DNA from: Argonema antarcticum A004/B2
GTDB lineage: Bacteria; Cyanobacteriota; Cyanobacteriia; Cyanobacteriales; Aerosakkonemataceae
DNA length: 64,000 nucleotides
Reading direction: 5' to 3'
Assembly: GCF_023333585.1 (NCBI RefSeq)
Contig: NZ_JAIQZN010000001.1
Coordinates: 1 to 64,000, forward strand
Shown here one piece after another: positions 44,723 to 53,634 of the stretch. A model generated the notes under the pieces. The model saw only the letters and a program-made list of their open reading frames with translations, was not told the origin of the DNA and did no database searches. A program made the translations under genes and the position numbers. Each line of letters opens with the position of its first letter. Position 1 is the first letter of the stretch.

Positions 44723-45610
44723 TTATCGTTTTTTTAGGTAATTTAGCTGTTGCATAATCCAAGCAGAACGACTCGTCGCTGACAATCGAGTCAATATTCC
44801 TTGCGAGGGGCTAAACAATAGTGTTAGTAAAAATAACCCAAAAACAACTAATACAATTGCTGGCCCCGATGGAATATCCCAGTAGTAGCTAAAATACATA
44901 CCGCTGACGCTGGCAATTATCCCGACAACCGCCCCCACTCCCATCATCAGGTGCAATTCTTTTACTAATAAATAGGCCGTAATGCCAGGGCCAATTAGCA
45001 AGGAAATAATCAGCAGGACGCCTACAGTTTGCATACTAGCAATTACAGTCAGCGTAATTGCCGCAATCAAGCCTAAATAAATCCAAGTTATCGGCAAACC
45101 GCTAGCTTGCGCCCCTAAAGGATCGAAAGTATAAAAAAGCAGTTCTTTGTAAAAGAGCTTTACTAAAAGTAAAATGGTAATGGTGATTGCTAGTGTATGC
45201 CAAACATCCCCCGGCGTCACTCCTAAGATATCTCCAAATAGAATATTGTGGAGGTCTAGCTTATTGGTCTTTAACAGTTTGATCAGCGTGACTCCCAATG
45301 CCAAAAAACTTGACAAAACTAATGCCATAGCTGTATCGACTTTGAGGCGAGATTGCGATCGAATCAAAGCAACTACCAAAGCACTTAGCGTACCGGCGAT
45401 AAACGCACCAATCGAAATATCAATTCCCAGGAAAAAGGCAATTGATAATCCGGGTAAAACTGAGTGGGCAATTACATCACCCATCATGCCCATGTGTTGT
45501 ACAATCAAGAAACTGCCCACGACTGAGCAGAGAATTCCTAGCAAAATAGCGATCGCTAGGGCATGACGCATAAATTCAAAACTAAGCGGTTCAATTAGAA
45601 AATCTAACAT
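44723..45610 (-). CDS. znuB: zinc ABC transporter permease ZnuB
   Basis: 295 residues with about eight membrane helices. Family features: FEFMRHALAIAILLGILCSVVGSFLIVQHMGMMGDVIAHSVLPGLS, in outline, with the conserved GD...AHSVLPG loop near the N-terminus, and the LLFSPSQGIL segment near the end. It forms the membrane channel of a cluster 9 (Zn/Mn) importer. ZnuC lies 12 bases upstream on the same strand, and ZnuA is divergent beyond it with a Zur box between. Mn transport by such permeases is an alternative, but the Zur palindromes favour zinc. Confidence 0.93.
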   Translation of the reverse strand: MLDFLIEPLSFEFMRHALAIAILLGILCSVVGSFLIVQHMGMMGDVIAHSVLPGLSIAFFLGIDISIGAFIAGTLSALVVALIRSQSRLKVDTAMALVLSSFLALGVTLIKLLKTNKLDLHNILFGDILGVTPGDVWHTLAITITILLLVKLFYKELLFYTFDPLGAQASGLPITWIYLGLIAAITLTVIASMQTVGVLLIISLLIGPGITAYLLVKELHLMMGVGAVVGIIASVSGMYFSYYWDIPSGPAIVLVVFGLFLLTLLFSPSQGILTRLSATSRSAWIMQQLNYLKKR

Positions 45611-45622
45611 CGAATTCCTTTA

Positions 45623-46333
45623 TCATTGTATTGTTAAGTGACCATAGGCTTTTTGAAGATTGACAGCGGTTAGTACTTCTGACTTCGAGCCATCGGCAAT
45701 CATCTGTTTATTCATTAATAAAAAACGGTCATAATAACTCAAGTTTTCTCCTAAATCGTGGCTGATAACTAGCAATGTTTTGTTTTGCGCTTTCAGTTCA
45801 AAGAAAATCTCAAAGACAATTTCTTCTGTCTTTTTATCAATGGCAGTAAATGGCTCGTCAAAGAATAACAATTCCGCTTGCTGCGCCAGTGCGCGTGCTA
45901 AAAATACCCGCTGCTGCTGTCCGCCGGAAAGTTCCCCTATTTGACGATTTTGCAATTCCCACATTCCCACTCGTTTTAAAGCAGCTTTGACAATTTCTTT
46001 GGATTGATAGCTGGGTTCTTTAAACCAGCCGGTGTGTACGGTGCGAGACATCATTACCACGTTCCACACCGTTATTGGGTAATCCCAGTCGATTTGCGAT
46101 CGCTGCGGCACATAAGCCACTTGTTTGAGTTGCTGTTTCAGCGGACGCGAATAAAATTTTACCACACCGCTGGAACTACCAATAAGTCCCAGCATGGCTT
46201 TAATCATCGTACTTTTGCCCGCACCGTTCGGGCCAATCACGCCAACTAATTTTCCTGGTTCGATGGAGAAGCTGATACTGTTGACGGCGCAAACTCCCTG
46301 GTAACTTACGGCTAGGTTTTGGACTTGCAGCAT
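45623..46333 (-). CDS. znuC: zinc ABC transporter ATPase ZnuC
   Basis: About 236 residues from ATG 46333 (MLQVQNLAVSYQG); an in-frame GTG at 46342 is the alternative. Walker A GPNGAGKSTMIKA, Q-loop VPQRSQ, signature LSGGQQQRVFLARAL, Walker B LLFFDEPFTAID and the switch His in VISHDLGE are all intact. It powers zinc import through ZnuB. The operon start lies about 35 bases from the predicted Zur box. Confidence 0.95.
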   Translation of the reverse strand: MLQVQNLAVSYQGVCAVNSISFSIEPGKLVGVIGPNGAGKSTMIKAMLGLIGSSSGVVKFYSRPLKQQLKQVAYVPQRSQIDWDYPITVWNVVMMSRTVHTGWFKEPSYQSKEIVKAALKRVGMWELQNRQIGELSGGQQQRVFLARALAQQAELLFFDEPFTAIDKKTEEIVFEIFFELKAQNKTLLVISHDLGENLSYYDRFLLMNKQMIADGSKSEVLTAVNLQKAYGHLTIQ

Positions 46334-46367
46334 GGATAACACTTTGTGCGACTAACTTAATTATATA

Positions 46368-46384
46368 ATAATGAGTATCATTCT
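46368..46384. promoter_or_regulatory. predicted Zur box between znuCB and znuA
   Basis: ATAATGAGTATCATTCT, closely matching the hemB and COG0523 boxes. Situated in the 106-base divergent region, it can repress both znuC-znuB (leftwards) and znuA (rightwards). Confidence 0.85.
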
Positions 46385-46439
46385 CATAAAAATGGTAAGT
46401 TTGTAAGAAGTAACGGCAAATAACCTTAAGGAGCAGACG

Positions 46440-47435
46440 ATGCAAGAGCAAAATCGGTGGTTTTGGGGTGTGGCGGTAGTAGCGATCGCAGCAAATCTAG
46501 CCGGATGCAGTCCCAGCACCAAGGCTACCACACAAACAACAGCGATCGCAAAGCCGAAAGTAGTTGCATCTTACAGTGTTCTGTGCGACTTGACCGAAAA
46601 AATTGCCCAGGACACAGTTGACTTGAACTGTTTGATTGATGCCGATGAAGACCCCCACACCTATCAAGCGACACCGGAAGACCGCAAAGCCATTGAAACG
46701 GCGCAACTCGTTCTCTATGGCGGCTACGACTTTGAACCCACCATCATCAACTTGATTAAAGCAACGAACAACTCAGCGCCTAAGATTGCTGTCGATGAGA
46801 AAGCAGTGCCTAACCCACTCATAGGTGAAGAACATCATCACGATAGTAAAGAAAAGCAAACTGAGGCAGAGAAAACACCCGACCCCCACGTCTGGCACGA
46901 TGCCCAGAATGGCATCCAAATGGTAGATACAATTCGCGACCAATTGATTAATATTACCCCAGCCAATGCAAATCTTTATACCCGTAACGCCCAAAAGCTG
47001 ACAGAAGAACTAAAACAGGTGGATAGCTGGATTAAAGTTCAAATTAACACAATTCCAGCCAAGCAACGCAAATTAGTGACAACTCACGATGCTTTGGGTT
47101 ACTATGCCAAAGCTTACGGTCTGACAGTTGAAGGTACGCTGCAAGGCTTTTCCTCTGAAGAACAGCCAACAGCAGCACGAGTAAAAGAACTGGTTAAAGA
47201 AGTTAAAGAAGCCAGAGTTCCCACGATTTTCGCTGAATTAACCGCCAACGATCGGGTAATTAACACAGTAGCTAGAGAGGCGAAAGTAAAAGTTTCCGAG
47301 CGAAAACTGATGGCTGACGGTCTGAGCGAAGCGGGAACTCCTGCTAGTACCTATATAGGAATGTTAACTGCTAATACCTGCGCGATCGTAGATGGTTTGG
47401 GAGGCAAATGCACCCCCGTTAATTTTACTCCCTAA
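46440..47435 (+). CDS. znuA: zinc ABC transporter substrate-binding lipoprotein ZnuA
   Basis: 331 residues. Lipobox NLAGC, then the cluster 9 solute-binding fold with predicted metal ligands: His in DADEDPHTYQATPED, His in DPHVWHDAQNG, His in VTTHDALGYYAKAYG and an acidic residue near FAELTANDRV. The flexible His-rich loop is short (EEHHHDSKEK, about residue 140), as in many cyanobacterial ZnuA proteins. It scavenges zinc in the periplasm for ZnuBC. AAGGAG precedes the ATG. The end overlaps the convergent gene by 11 bases. Confidence 0.95.
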   Translation: MQEQNRWFWGVAVVAIAANLAGCSPSTKATTQTTAIAKPKVVASYSVLCDLTEKIAQDTVDLNCLIDADEDPHTYQATPEDRKAIETAQLVLYGGYDFEPTIINLIKATNNSAPKIAVDEKAVPNPLIGEEHHHDSKEKQTEAEKTPDPHVWHDAQNGIQMVDTIRDQLINITPANANLYTRNAQKLTEELKQVDSWIKVQINTIPAKQRKLVTTHDALGYYAKAYGLTVEGTLQGFSSEEQPTAARVKELVKEVKEARVPTIFAELTANDRVINTVAREAKVKVSERKLMADGLSEAGTPASTYIGMLTANTCAIVDGLGGKCTPVNFTP

Positions 47436-48348
47436 ACCGCGCTAATAACTGCTCGCGGTTACACTGCATAATCAATTGCGTTACCTCCTTAGCTGGCAAT
47501 TGGCTTAAAGACTCCACAATTTGAGCTAATTCCTCATCAATTTCTCCAAACTTCACTTCCAACATACTCTCAACCATCAGGCGCATTCCTTGTTGAACAC
47601 CTTGTTGAACACCTTGTTGAACACCTTGTTGAATTCCTTGTTTTTCTCCCCTCTTGAGAGCTTCTTGTTCCCATTGAATATACAGTGGTGACAACTTCAT
47701 AATTAAACTCCTCTCCTCATTGTCTAAACTTTCTGTTGTTTGCAGATTAGCCTGAAAATTGGTCAGCAAATTGAAAACATTTGAGCGTAAGGGATGATTT
47801 ACCGGAAGTTGCTGTAACTCATCAATTGCTTCCTCCTGCACTCTCCCTTTGCCTAAAACTCTCAGCCAAAGGGTAGCTTCAGTTTTCGGTAACTGATGAA
47901 TGACTACAATTGCCGATCGCAAATATGACGGCAAGAAATAAATTCCTTCTCCCCAGCTTTCTGGGTCAATTCTAGCGCCAAATCCGTTGACGATGGATTC
48001 AGAAGCAGTTGGGGAAAGAATCCACAGATGCGGTAAAGTTTCCTCAGCTATCCGCTCTTTTTGGCGATGAGCTTCTCGCTGCAACTCTCCTGTGAGAGTT
48101 AAAATTTTTGATAAGCAACCGCTGATATCAGTGGGAGAAACTGCATTGCGGAATGGTTCAAAAATAGAAGGCGTTGCCGCTAACTGACCGAGTAATCCTA
48201 AAATATCGGTGTTGGTTGTGGGCGCAAACCAAACATCAATTTCCCGGACTTCCGCAGAAACGCGACGCGGCGCTTTCACCTCACCAAAAGGTGCTAGCAA
48301 TTCTTCCAAATAATCTTTGGCAAATTGGTCGTGAATAAACCTGGTCAT
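47425..48348 (-). CDS. Rpn/PD-(D/E)xK-like cyanobacterial protein with GVQQ repeats
   Basis: 307 residues. The opening MTRFIHDQFAKDYLEELLAP and EVREIDVWFAPT is characteristic of a large cyanobacterial family often mis-annotated as flagellar assembly protein H and related to Rpn transposase-like nucleases; the N-terminal E...D pattern may be a remnant nuclease site. Residues about 238-255 are GIQQGVQQ repeats encoded by a 12-base tandem DNA repeat (TTGTTGAACACC, 47585-47640), which keeps frame. The function is unknown. Its end overlaps the end of znuA by 11 bases, tail to tail. Confidence 0.75.
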   Translation of the reverse strand: MTRFIHDQFAKDYLEELLAPFGEVKAPRRVSAEVREIDVWFAPTTNTDILGLLGQLAATPSIFEPFRNAVSPTDISGCLSKILTLTGELQREAHRQKERIAEETLPHLWILSPTASESIVNGFGARIDPESWGEGIYFLPSYLRSAIVVIHQLPKTEATLWLRVLGKGRVQEEAIDELQQLPVNHPLRSNVFNLLTNFQANLQTTESLDNEERSLIMKLSPLYIQWEQEALKRGEKQGIQQGVQQGVQQGVQQGMRLMVESMLEVKFGEIDEELAQIVESLSQLPAKEVTQLIMQCNREQLLARFRE

Positions 48349-48441
48349 TTCAATATTATAAAGAAAATCCAGTTTCTCACTTCCACGACTAATGACTAAA
48401 TTGCGCTAGGGTAGGTGTGAGACGATTTCTCTGGCTAAACT

Positions 48442-49839
48442 GTGTTTCCTTCCAGACGACCTGCTATATTACTGAGTTTAGTTACTTTGCTGCTGGCCTC
48501 CTTGACTGGCTGCGCCGACAGTCCAGCTGGCAAAAACCTAGAGCAATCTTTGGCAGCAGACCCCAAACTAAAAGATAACGCGATCGCATTTGAGCAATCA
48601 GCTACAGATCCAAAAGCTCAGAATCAAACCCTGGCTCAACTCCCATCTGACTTCCCATCAGAAATTCCCCAATATCCCCTAGCTCAACTACAGCAAGTCA
48701 CGCCACCAACAGCACAATCTGACGGCAACTCCACAACTCGCTGGACTAGCGCCGATCCCGTCAACCTGGTTCAGAACTTTTACCAAAAGCAGTTTCAAGA
48801 TAGTAATTGGCAATTGCTCAGCCAGCCTACTGTAGATGAAGTAGGCGGCACCTTTGAGGCTCGGCAAAATGACTTGAAAGTCAAGGTTTCCATCCAACCC
48901 ATTCAGAGTAACGGCACCAATACCGGCAGTTCTAGCGCTACGCCTTCACCCAGTCAAGCGGCTGGCGAACAAAATTCAGGAGCCGCAACGGAACTTACAA
49001 TAGAGTACGTGCGCGATCGCAGCGACACAGCCGCGCAACCCACCGCCAACGCTACCCCCCTTGCCCCTACCCCTACACCAACCCCTACCGCTCAGCCAAC
49101 CGCAACTCCTCAAGCAAACAACCCCACCAACACATCTAATTCACTTGTTTTTTCCGACATCAACAAAGCCCCAACCGAATTGCGTTCCCACATTACCGAC
49201 TTAGCGCAATTAGGAGTACTGGCGCTCAATCCAGGTGGCTCAAAACAAAATTCATCTGCCACCAGCACACAGTTTGAGCCCAACAAACCCATCAGTCACC
49301 GCGAGTTTGCCCGTTGGCTGATTGCTACCAATAATCAGATATATGCCAACAATCCCGCCAAACAAATTCGTTTGGCAACAGATTCATCTCAACCGACTTT
49401 TCAGGATATACCTCGGACTGACCCCGATTTTCCAGCTATTCAAGGATTAGCTGAAGCTGGTTTGATTCCCAGTCCGCTTTCTGGCGACAGCACAGCGGTG
49501 TTATTTCGCCCTGGTGCAGCTCTAACGCGGGAACAGATGCTAGTTTGGAAACTCCCTTTGGATACCCGTCTGGTGTCAACTGCCACTATTGACTCCGTGA
49601 AACAAACTTGGGGTTTCCAAGATGTGGCCAAGATTGACCCGAAGGCGTTGCGATCGGTCTTGACAGATTTCCAGAATGGAGATACTTCTAATATTCGCCG
49701 GGTTTTTGGTTACACGACCCTATTCCAGCCGAAGAAATCTGTAACTCGCGCTGAGGCAGCAGCAACCCTGTGGTATTTTGGCACTCAGAATGAAGGGATA
49801 TCCGCTAAGGAAGTTCTGCAAGCAAAACCTCAACAATAA
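48442..49839 (+). CDS. SLH-domain-containing lipoprotein
   Basis: 465 residues from GTG 48442. Lipobox SLTGC, then an alpha/beta domain (residues 60-185) with VNLVQNFYQKQF, a Pro/Thr-rich linker (TPTPTPTAQPTATPQ) around 205-225, and an S-layer-homology-type region from about 235: VFSDINKAPTELRSHITDLAQLGVL, HREFARWL and FQDIPRTDPDF, plus a last unit near VTRAEAAATLWYF. SLH modules bind cell-wall polymers in cyanobacteria. The protein is thus predicted to be at the outer membrane/peptidoglycan interface. Its detailed role is unknown. Confidence 0.85.
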   Translation: MFPSRRPAILLSLVTLLLASLTGCADSPAGKNLEQSLAADPKLKDNAIAFEQSATDPKAQNQTLAQLPSDFPSEIPQYPLAQLQQVTPPTAQSDGNSTTRWTSADPVNLVQNFYQKQFQDSNWQLLSQPTVDEVGGTFEARQNDLKVKVSIQPIQSNGTNTGSSSATPSPSQAAGEQNSGAATELTIEYVRDRSDTAAQPTANATPLAPTPTPTPTAQPTATPQANNPTNTSNSLVFSDINKAPTELRSHITDLAQLGVLALNPGGSKQNSSATSTQFEPNKPISHREFARWLIATNNQIYANNPAKQIRLATDSSQPTFQDIPRTDPDFPAIQGLAEAGLIPSPLSGDSTAVLFRPGAALTREQMLVWKLPLDTRLVSTATIDSVKQTWGFQDVAKIDPKALRSVLTDFQNGDTSNIRRVFGYTTLFQPKKSVTRAEAAATLWYFGTQNEGISAKEVLQAKPQQ

Positions 49840-49902
49840 GAATTTTAGATTTCAGATTGAATTTTTCAATCCAAAATCCAAAATCTAAAATCGAATCACT
49901 TG

Positions 49903-50319
49903 TCAAATCCCTTCCTGTTGTAGTAGTTTCGATACTTCTGCATTAAGCAAAGCAACATCAGGATCGCGTTGAATAGCCCTATAGTATCGATTCGGTACAG
50001 CCGTTCCCTCTTCCCCAAGCGAAAGCAACTTTCGTGCTTCTTCGAGAAGCTCATTGGCTCGATCCAAGGTTACAGGTTCTTTAGAACTGAGCGTTTCATC
50101 AATCTGGACGATAAATTGAGATATAGGGCGCAGCCAACTAAACCATTCATGATCGACGACTAATCGGAAAAATTCACCTTTTGATTGAATTCTTCCGTAA
50201 AACTGCTCATAAACAACGCGCTCAGATTCGAGTAGTGCTTTGTGCAGACGAAGCAAAACAGCCCGTACTTGGCGCAGTTGTTGGAGTGTGAATTCTAGAG
50301 ATGAACTATGGGCTTCCAT
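49903..50319 (-). CDS. helical hypothetical protein (138 aa)
   Basis: From ATG 50319 (MEAHSSSLEFTLQQLRQVRAVLL, in outline) the protein is almost entirely helical and charged, with a conserved-looking DHEWFSWLRPISQFIVQIDE core. No signal peptide or membrane helix. The longer in-frame start at 50409 would translate repeat-like A+T-rich DNA and is less likely. I do not recognise a named family; the WFSWLRPIS core and two-helix pattern look like a folded four-helix bundle. Confidence 0.6.
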   Translation of the reverse strand: MEAHSSSLEFTLQQLRQVRAVLLRLHKALLESERVVYEQFYGRIQSKGEFFRLVVDHEWFSWLRPISQFIVQIDETLSSKEPVTLDRANELLEEARKLLSLGEEGTAVPNRYYRAIQRDPDVALLNAEVSKLLQQEGI

Positions 50320-50447
50320 CAGACAACAGTTGGAGTAAATACTTTTTCTATTTTGCCATCTGGAAGATGGGCTATGGGAAGAGGGGAAATTTACCAATCC
50401 AAAATCCAAAATCCAAAATCCAAAATTCTATCAATTAGTGCAAATGG

Positions 50448-50514
50448 GTAGGGGCGGGTTTAGCCAAAGAGCTTGATTCCTATCGATAAGATTAAAGTCA
50501 AAACCCGCCCCTAC
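50448..50514. repeat. GTAGGGGC hairpin repeat
   Basis: Perfect arms GTAGGGGCGGGTTT (50448-50461) and AAACCCGCCCCTAC (50501-50514). It belongs to the same family as 22616-22679. Before it, 50395-50430 has AAATCCAAA repeats. Confidence 0.85.
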
Positions 50515-50620
50515 TCTACAATCTGTAACATTTAGGTATTTGTTTCCAATACCTCGCCAATGCAGCTTTATGTTATAATGGCGATCGAAGAAAATTTTTA
50601 AATTATTTAGCCCGAAAATT

Positions 50621-50884
50621 ATGGCAGTAACAACTTTGGATCAAATACTTAAACAGCTTGATACTCTTGAAATAGAAGAACTTAAAGAGCTTAATCAAAC
50701 AATTCAAAAATATCTTGCAGAACGAGAAGAAACTCTAAATAAATCAGCCTTTCACCAAGCTCTGATTAATTCTGGATTAGTCAAGCAGATTAAGCATCCT
50801 GCATATCTAACGAGCGCAGATAGAAAATTAATTCAAATCGAGGGAAAGCCTGTTTCTGAAACTATCATTGAGGAACGGCGTTAA
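50621..50884 (+). CDS. antitoxin-like small protein upstream of a PIN toxin
   Basis: 87 residues, helical and acidic (LDQILKQLDTLEIEELKELNQTIQKYL, in outline), with a C-terminal PVSETIIEERR tail. The gene is followed without a gap by a PIN-domain gene (TAA then ATG). That arrangement is the usual VapB-VapC order; the sequence is not a classical ribbon-helix-helix or AbrB, so I assign it by position. It would neutralise the toxin and probably repress the operon. Confidence 0.75.
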   Translation: MAVTTLDQILKQLDTLEIEELKELNQTIQKYLAEREETLNKSAFHQALINSGLVKQIKHPAYLTSADRKLIQIEGKPVSETIIEERR

Positions 50885-51349
50885 ATGGCAATTTACTTCT
50901 TAGACAGTAGCGCATTAGTGAAGCGTTATATTAGCGAAATTGGCTCAGCTTGGGTTTTAGGGCTATTCGATCCAACGCTTAAAAATGAGGGATTTATTGC
51001 AGCAATAACTGGTGTGGAAATTATTGCTGCAATTACGCGGCGATCGAGCAGTGGAAGTATTAGTATTACAGATGCAACGTTAATACGCAATCAGTTTAAA
51101 ACAGATTTCCAGAAAGACTATCAAATTATTGAAATTACAGAAACTATAATTAATTCGGGAATGGTATTGTCAGAAACTTACGGATTACGAGGTTATGATG
51201 CTATCCAACTAGCTGCTGGTCGTGCAGTCAACTCTCTTTGCATCGCTAATGGATTACCTCCGATTGTTTTTGTCTCCGCAGACAATGAGTTGAATGCAGC
51301 AGTTGTTAGTGAGGGGTTGATGATTGAAAATCCTAATAATTACCCCTAG
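50885..51349 (+). CDS. PIN-domain toxin (VapC-like)
   Basis: 154 residues. Acidic PIN residues are seen in YFLDSSALVKRY, in TGVEIIAAI, in RGYDAIQLAAG and in SADNELNAA, giving the Asp/Glu cluster that holds Mg. VapC toxins cut tRNA or rRNA. The gene starts immediately after the antitoxin stop, so expression is coupled. It appears intact, in contrast to the other modules of this island. Confidence 0.9.
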   Translation: MAIYFLDSSALVKRYISEIGSAWVLGLFDPTLKNEGFIAAITGVEIIAAITRRSSSGSISITDATLIRNQFKTDFQKDYQIIEITETIINSGMVLSETYGLRGYDAIQLAAGRAVNSLCIANGLPPIVFVSADNELNAAVVSEGLMIENPNNYP

Positions 51350-51399
51350 CTGGAACTAATGAGTAAATTAAGAGATGTTAGAAGCTTATCGGTAAGTTA

Positions 51400-51924
51400 A
51401 TGAAAAGAACAACTAATTTTAGTTTTAAGATTGGCGATCGCAATTTAGAAAGTTATGCGTTACCTCCTGACGATCCTTTGGGAGAATTCTCTGATTTTGA
51501 ATTAGGATTACGTCGGTTTTGTTATTATTGCGATCGCCAGCTTGTTGTGGAAATTGGGGATATCAAGTTTGCCGTGTTTTTTGACCCCGATATTTGTATG
51601 TTACTAGAAGATTGCTTTCCCGAACAAATTGGGGAATTAGAACAGGGTAAAAGCATCCGTATAGATTTTGCCGAAAGTTATCATATTACCATGATTTTAA
51701 CGCCGATAGGTGAGGTAGTTAGTTGCCAATTAAGGAAGTTTGGTTATGAGCAGAATTATGATGATTATGAATTGGATAAAAAGCAAGTTTTAGGAGAGTT
51801 AAGAAGGTTTTTGGTGGAAGTAATGCAATTGGCGATCGATCGGGATTATGTGACTTTAGAGGATAGGGAAAAGTTTATTGCTCCCGCTTTTCCTGAGAAG
51901 GTCAAATCAGTAATAGTGGTGTGA
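51400..51924 (+). CDS. hypothetical protein (174 aa)
   Basis: An acidic soluble protein with a beta-rich centre (LVVEIGDIKFAVFFDPDICML) and a helical C-terminus (VLGELRRFLVEVMQLAIDRDY). A cyanobacterial-type hypothetical; I see no catalytic motif. It lies 50 bases after the PIN toxin on the same strand, so it might be part of that module as a third component, but the coupling is weak. Confidence 0.65.
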   Translation: MKRTTNFSFKIGDRNLESYALPPDDPLGEFSDFELGLRRFCYYCDRQLVVEIGDIKFAVFFDPDICMLLEDCFPEQIGELEQGKSIRIDFAESYHITMILTPIGEVVSCQLRKFGYEQNYDDYELDKKQVLGELRRFLVEVMQLAIDRDYVTLEDREKFIAPAFPEKVKSVIVV

Positions 51925-51932
51925 TTAAGAAG

Positions 51933-52075
51933 GCGATCGGCCCCATTGAATCGCACCTCATCCAACCTCTACCAAAAAGCGCTATCCTCAACCATAATTT
52001 GTAGGGTGCGTCAGATAGTCAAGTTAATTATCTCATCGATAACTTTTTTGGTTTGATGAAAAATATGAGATAGGC
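51933..52075. repeat. 143-bp direct repeat, copy A
   Basis: Begins GCGATCGGCCCCATTGAATC and ends ATGAGATAGGC. It is about 90 percent identical to 54427-54569 in the same orientation. It carries no gene. The rest of the 51925-52215 gap is A+T-rich with no supported feature. Confidence 0.9.
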
Positions 52076-52215
52076 GATCGCACTCAGGGACACAAATTGA
52101 TGAACGGCTTTAAATGCCAATTTACTGTTAGAATAAAATCGTGCTATAATATTAGATAAGCAGTTAAAAGTATGAGACAATATATAAATTTACCATAGGT
52201 TGAGGATAGTCAATA

Positions 52216-52311
52216 ATGCAAGCCTTTGAAGTAATGGGAACAATTGATGAAAAAGGTCAATTGGTTTTAGATAGCCATCTCAATATTCCTGCACCTAAAC
52301 TGGAAAGATGA
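52216..52311 (+). pseudogene. small antitoxin-like gene, truncated (31 codons)
   Basis: Reads MQAFEVMGTIDEKGQLVLDS then a short tail. The MGTIDEKGQLVLD opening is common to small cyanobacterial antitoxin-like proteins of about 70 residues, so this copy seems to have lost its second half. Its stop overlaps the start of the HicB gene (ATGA). Confidence 0.5.
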
Positions 52312-52565
52312 AAACTAATTCTCAGCTAGAGCATCAACCTTTAGAATATTATCTCTCTTTAAAATATCCGATGTCTATTTACCCAGAAGACGATGGAGGA
52401 TATACAGTAATTATTCCCGATCTACCAGGTTGTATGAGTCAGGGAGAAACCTTTGAAGAAGCGCTAGAAAATATTAATGAAGCGAGAGAGTTATGGATAG
52501 AAACTGTTTATGATAGTGGGAAAAAAGAAATTCCTTTACCTTCTAAACGAATTGCGATCGCTTGA
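52308..52565 (+). CDS. HicB-family antitoxin, orphan
   Basis: 85 residues. The partial RNase-H-like fold is clear: YPMSIYPEDDGGYTVIIPDLPGC, in outline, then GETFEEALENINEARELWIE. HicB proteins neutralise HicA mRNA interferase. No hicA is seen next to it on either side, nor is there an obvious DNA-binding tail, so it is an orphan or acts alone. Confidence 0.88.
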   Translation: MKTNSQLEHQPLEYYLSLKYPMSIYPEDDGGYTVIIPDLPGCMSQGETFEEALENINEARELWIETVYDSGKKEIPLPSKRIAIA

Positions 52566-52690
52566 CCTCTCCCCCAACCCCTCTCCTTGCAGGAGAGGGG
52601 AGTAAGAATTCTCCCACTTCCCTACAAGGGAAGGGTATCGGGGGGTTAGGTTTTTTGGAGATGTGGGAAAGTGCGATCGCATTCTTTCCA

Positions 52691-52912
52691 TCACTCCTGA
52701 GAATTATCCTCAGAATTTGGCAAACCAAGAATTTTACACAAAGCTTTTCCTAACTCTTCTATATAAACATCATCCAGATGACCGATAACTCTAATAATTC
52801 TGGATTTGTCTATCACGCGAATCTGTTCGCAAAGCACAACTGAATCTTGACTTGTACCTACTACCGGATTAAGATCGCATAAAACTACATCTCCCCGCGT
52901 GACTGTTACCAC
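52691..52912 (-). pseudogene. MazF/PemK-type toxin with its centre deleted
   Basis: 73 residues. RGDVVLCDLNPVVGTSQ is the MazF start and DSVVLCEQIRVIDKSR with IGHLDDVYIEELGKAL is the MazF end. Normally about 40-45 residues, including the RPALVVQ and T/S catalytic segments, separate them. Here they are joined in frame after about 17 residues. The gene therefore lacks part of its active site and should be inactive; it is preceded by its usual type of antitoxin. Confidence 0.8.
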
Positions 52913-52935
52913 TGAATCTCTAAGAGCGCCAAACG

Positions 52936-53106
52936 TTATTCATAATTTTCTAAGTTGGTCAAATAATCAGCAAAGTCTGATTCGGCAATTTCTGGTAATT
53001 CCCTGTTGTGTCTCATTAGTAGGAATTCTACGAAATCATTGACTTCCTGTACTAGAGATTCTGGTAGTTGGCGAATTTTGGCTATAGTTTGGTCATGTAC
53101 AGTCAT
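52936..53106 (-). CDS. DUF2281-like small antitoxin partner of the mazF remnant
   Basis: 56 residues from ATG 53106 (MTVHDQTIAKIRQLPESLVQE). The helical QEVNDFVEFLLMRH segment is typical of small antitoxins upstream of MazF or PIN toxins. It precedes the deleted mazF by 23 bases, in the right order. The longer start at 53160 runs through a HIP1 repeat and is unlikely. Confidence 0.7.
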   Translation of the reverse strand: MTVHDQTIAKIRQLPESLVQEVNDFVEFLLMRHNRELPEIAESDFADYLTNLENYE

Positions 53107-53244
53107 TATGTCGTACTCCAACATCTGCTGGTATCCCAATTCTAGTATGTGCGATCGCACTCACTTACACAAACAGAAGTTGCAGGTTACAATGGGGAGG
53201 TGATATTGCCTACGGCACGCTACGCGAACGCACCGCAATTGTCT

Positions 53245-53478
53245 ATGAACACCACTGACGAGATTCGCCTACAGGTCAAACAATACGTCGATCGATTATC
53301 CCCTGAACGATTGCGTGTTGCTGCTGATTTTTTAGCTTATTTGGCAGAAAGCGAAAGTAACGAAGCAACTCAGGAATTGTTAGAAATTCCCGGTTTTGTC
53401 GAAGCTTTTGAGCGGGGTAAACAGGATGTTGCTGCTGGAAGGGTAACTGACTGGCGAAAAGTACGAGACGATGTATAG
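53245..53478 (+). CDS. antitoxin of a ParE/RelE-type module
   Basis: 77 residues from ATG 53245 (MNTTDEIRLQVKQYVDRLSP). The helical domain RLRVAADFLAYLAE and the C-terminal GRVTDWRKVRDDV tail are typical of antitoxins that precede ParE-like toxins. Only the last third of such a toxin follows (53479-53586), so this antitoxin now has no working partner next to it. Confidence 0.75.
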   Translation: MNTTDEIRLQVKQYVDRLSPERLRVAADFLAYLAESESNEATQELLEIPGFVEAFERGKQDVAAGRVTDWRKVRDDV

Positions 53479-53586
53479 ATAGATATTGAAGATAATGTTG
53501 CTACTGATGTTGATACCAATAGTGAGGAAGATGAAGGTCGGGTTATTGTGGTTGTAATTGCTCACCGCCGCGAGGTATACGAGTAA
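53479..53586 (+). pseudogene. ParE/RelE toxin C-terminal remnant
   Basis: In the same frame as the antitoxin, after its TAG, the sequence reads ...EEDEGRVIVVVIAHRREVYE and stops. IAHRREVYE is the standard ParE/RelE C-terminus, with the catalytic-region Arg and His. No start codon or N-terminal two thirds remain. Confidence 0.75.
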
Positions 53587-53634
53587 TTTTTAAGCGATCG
53601 CACTACTGGAATGGTGTTAAGAAGCCGATCGCAC

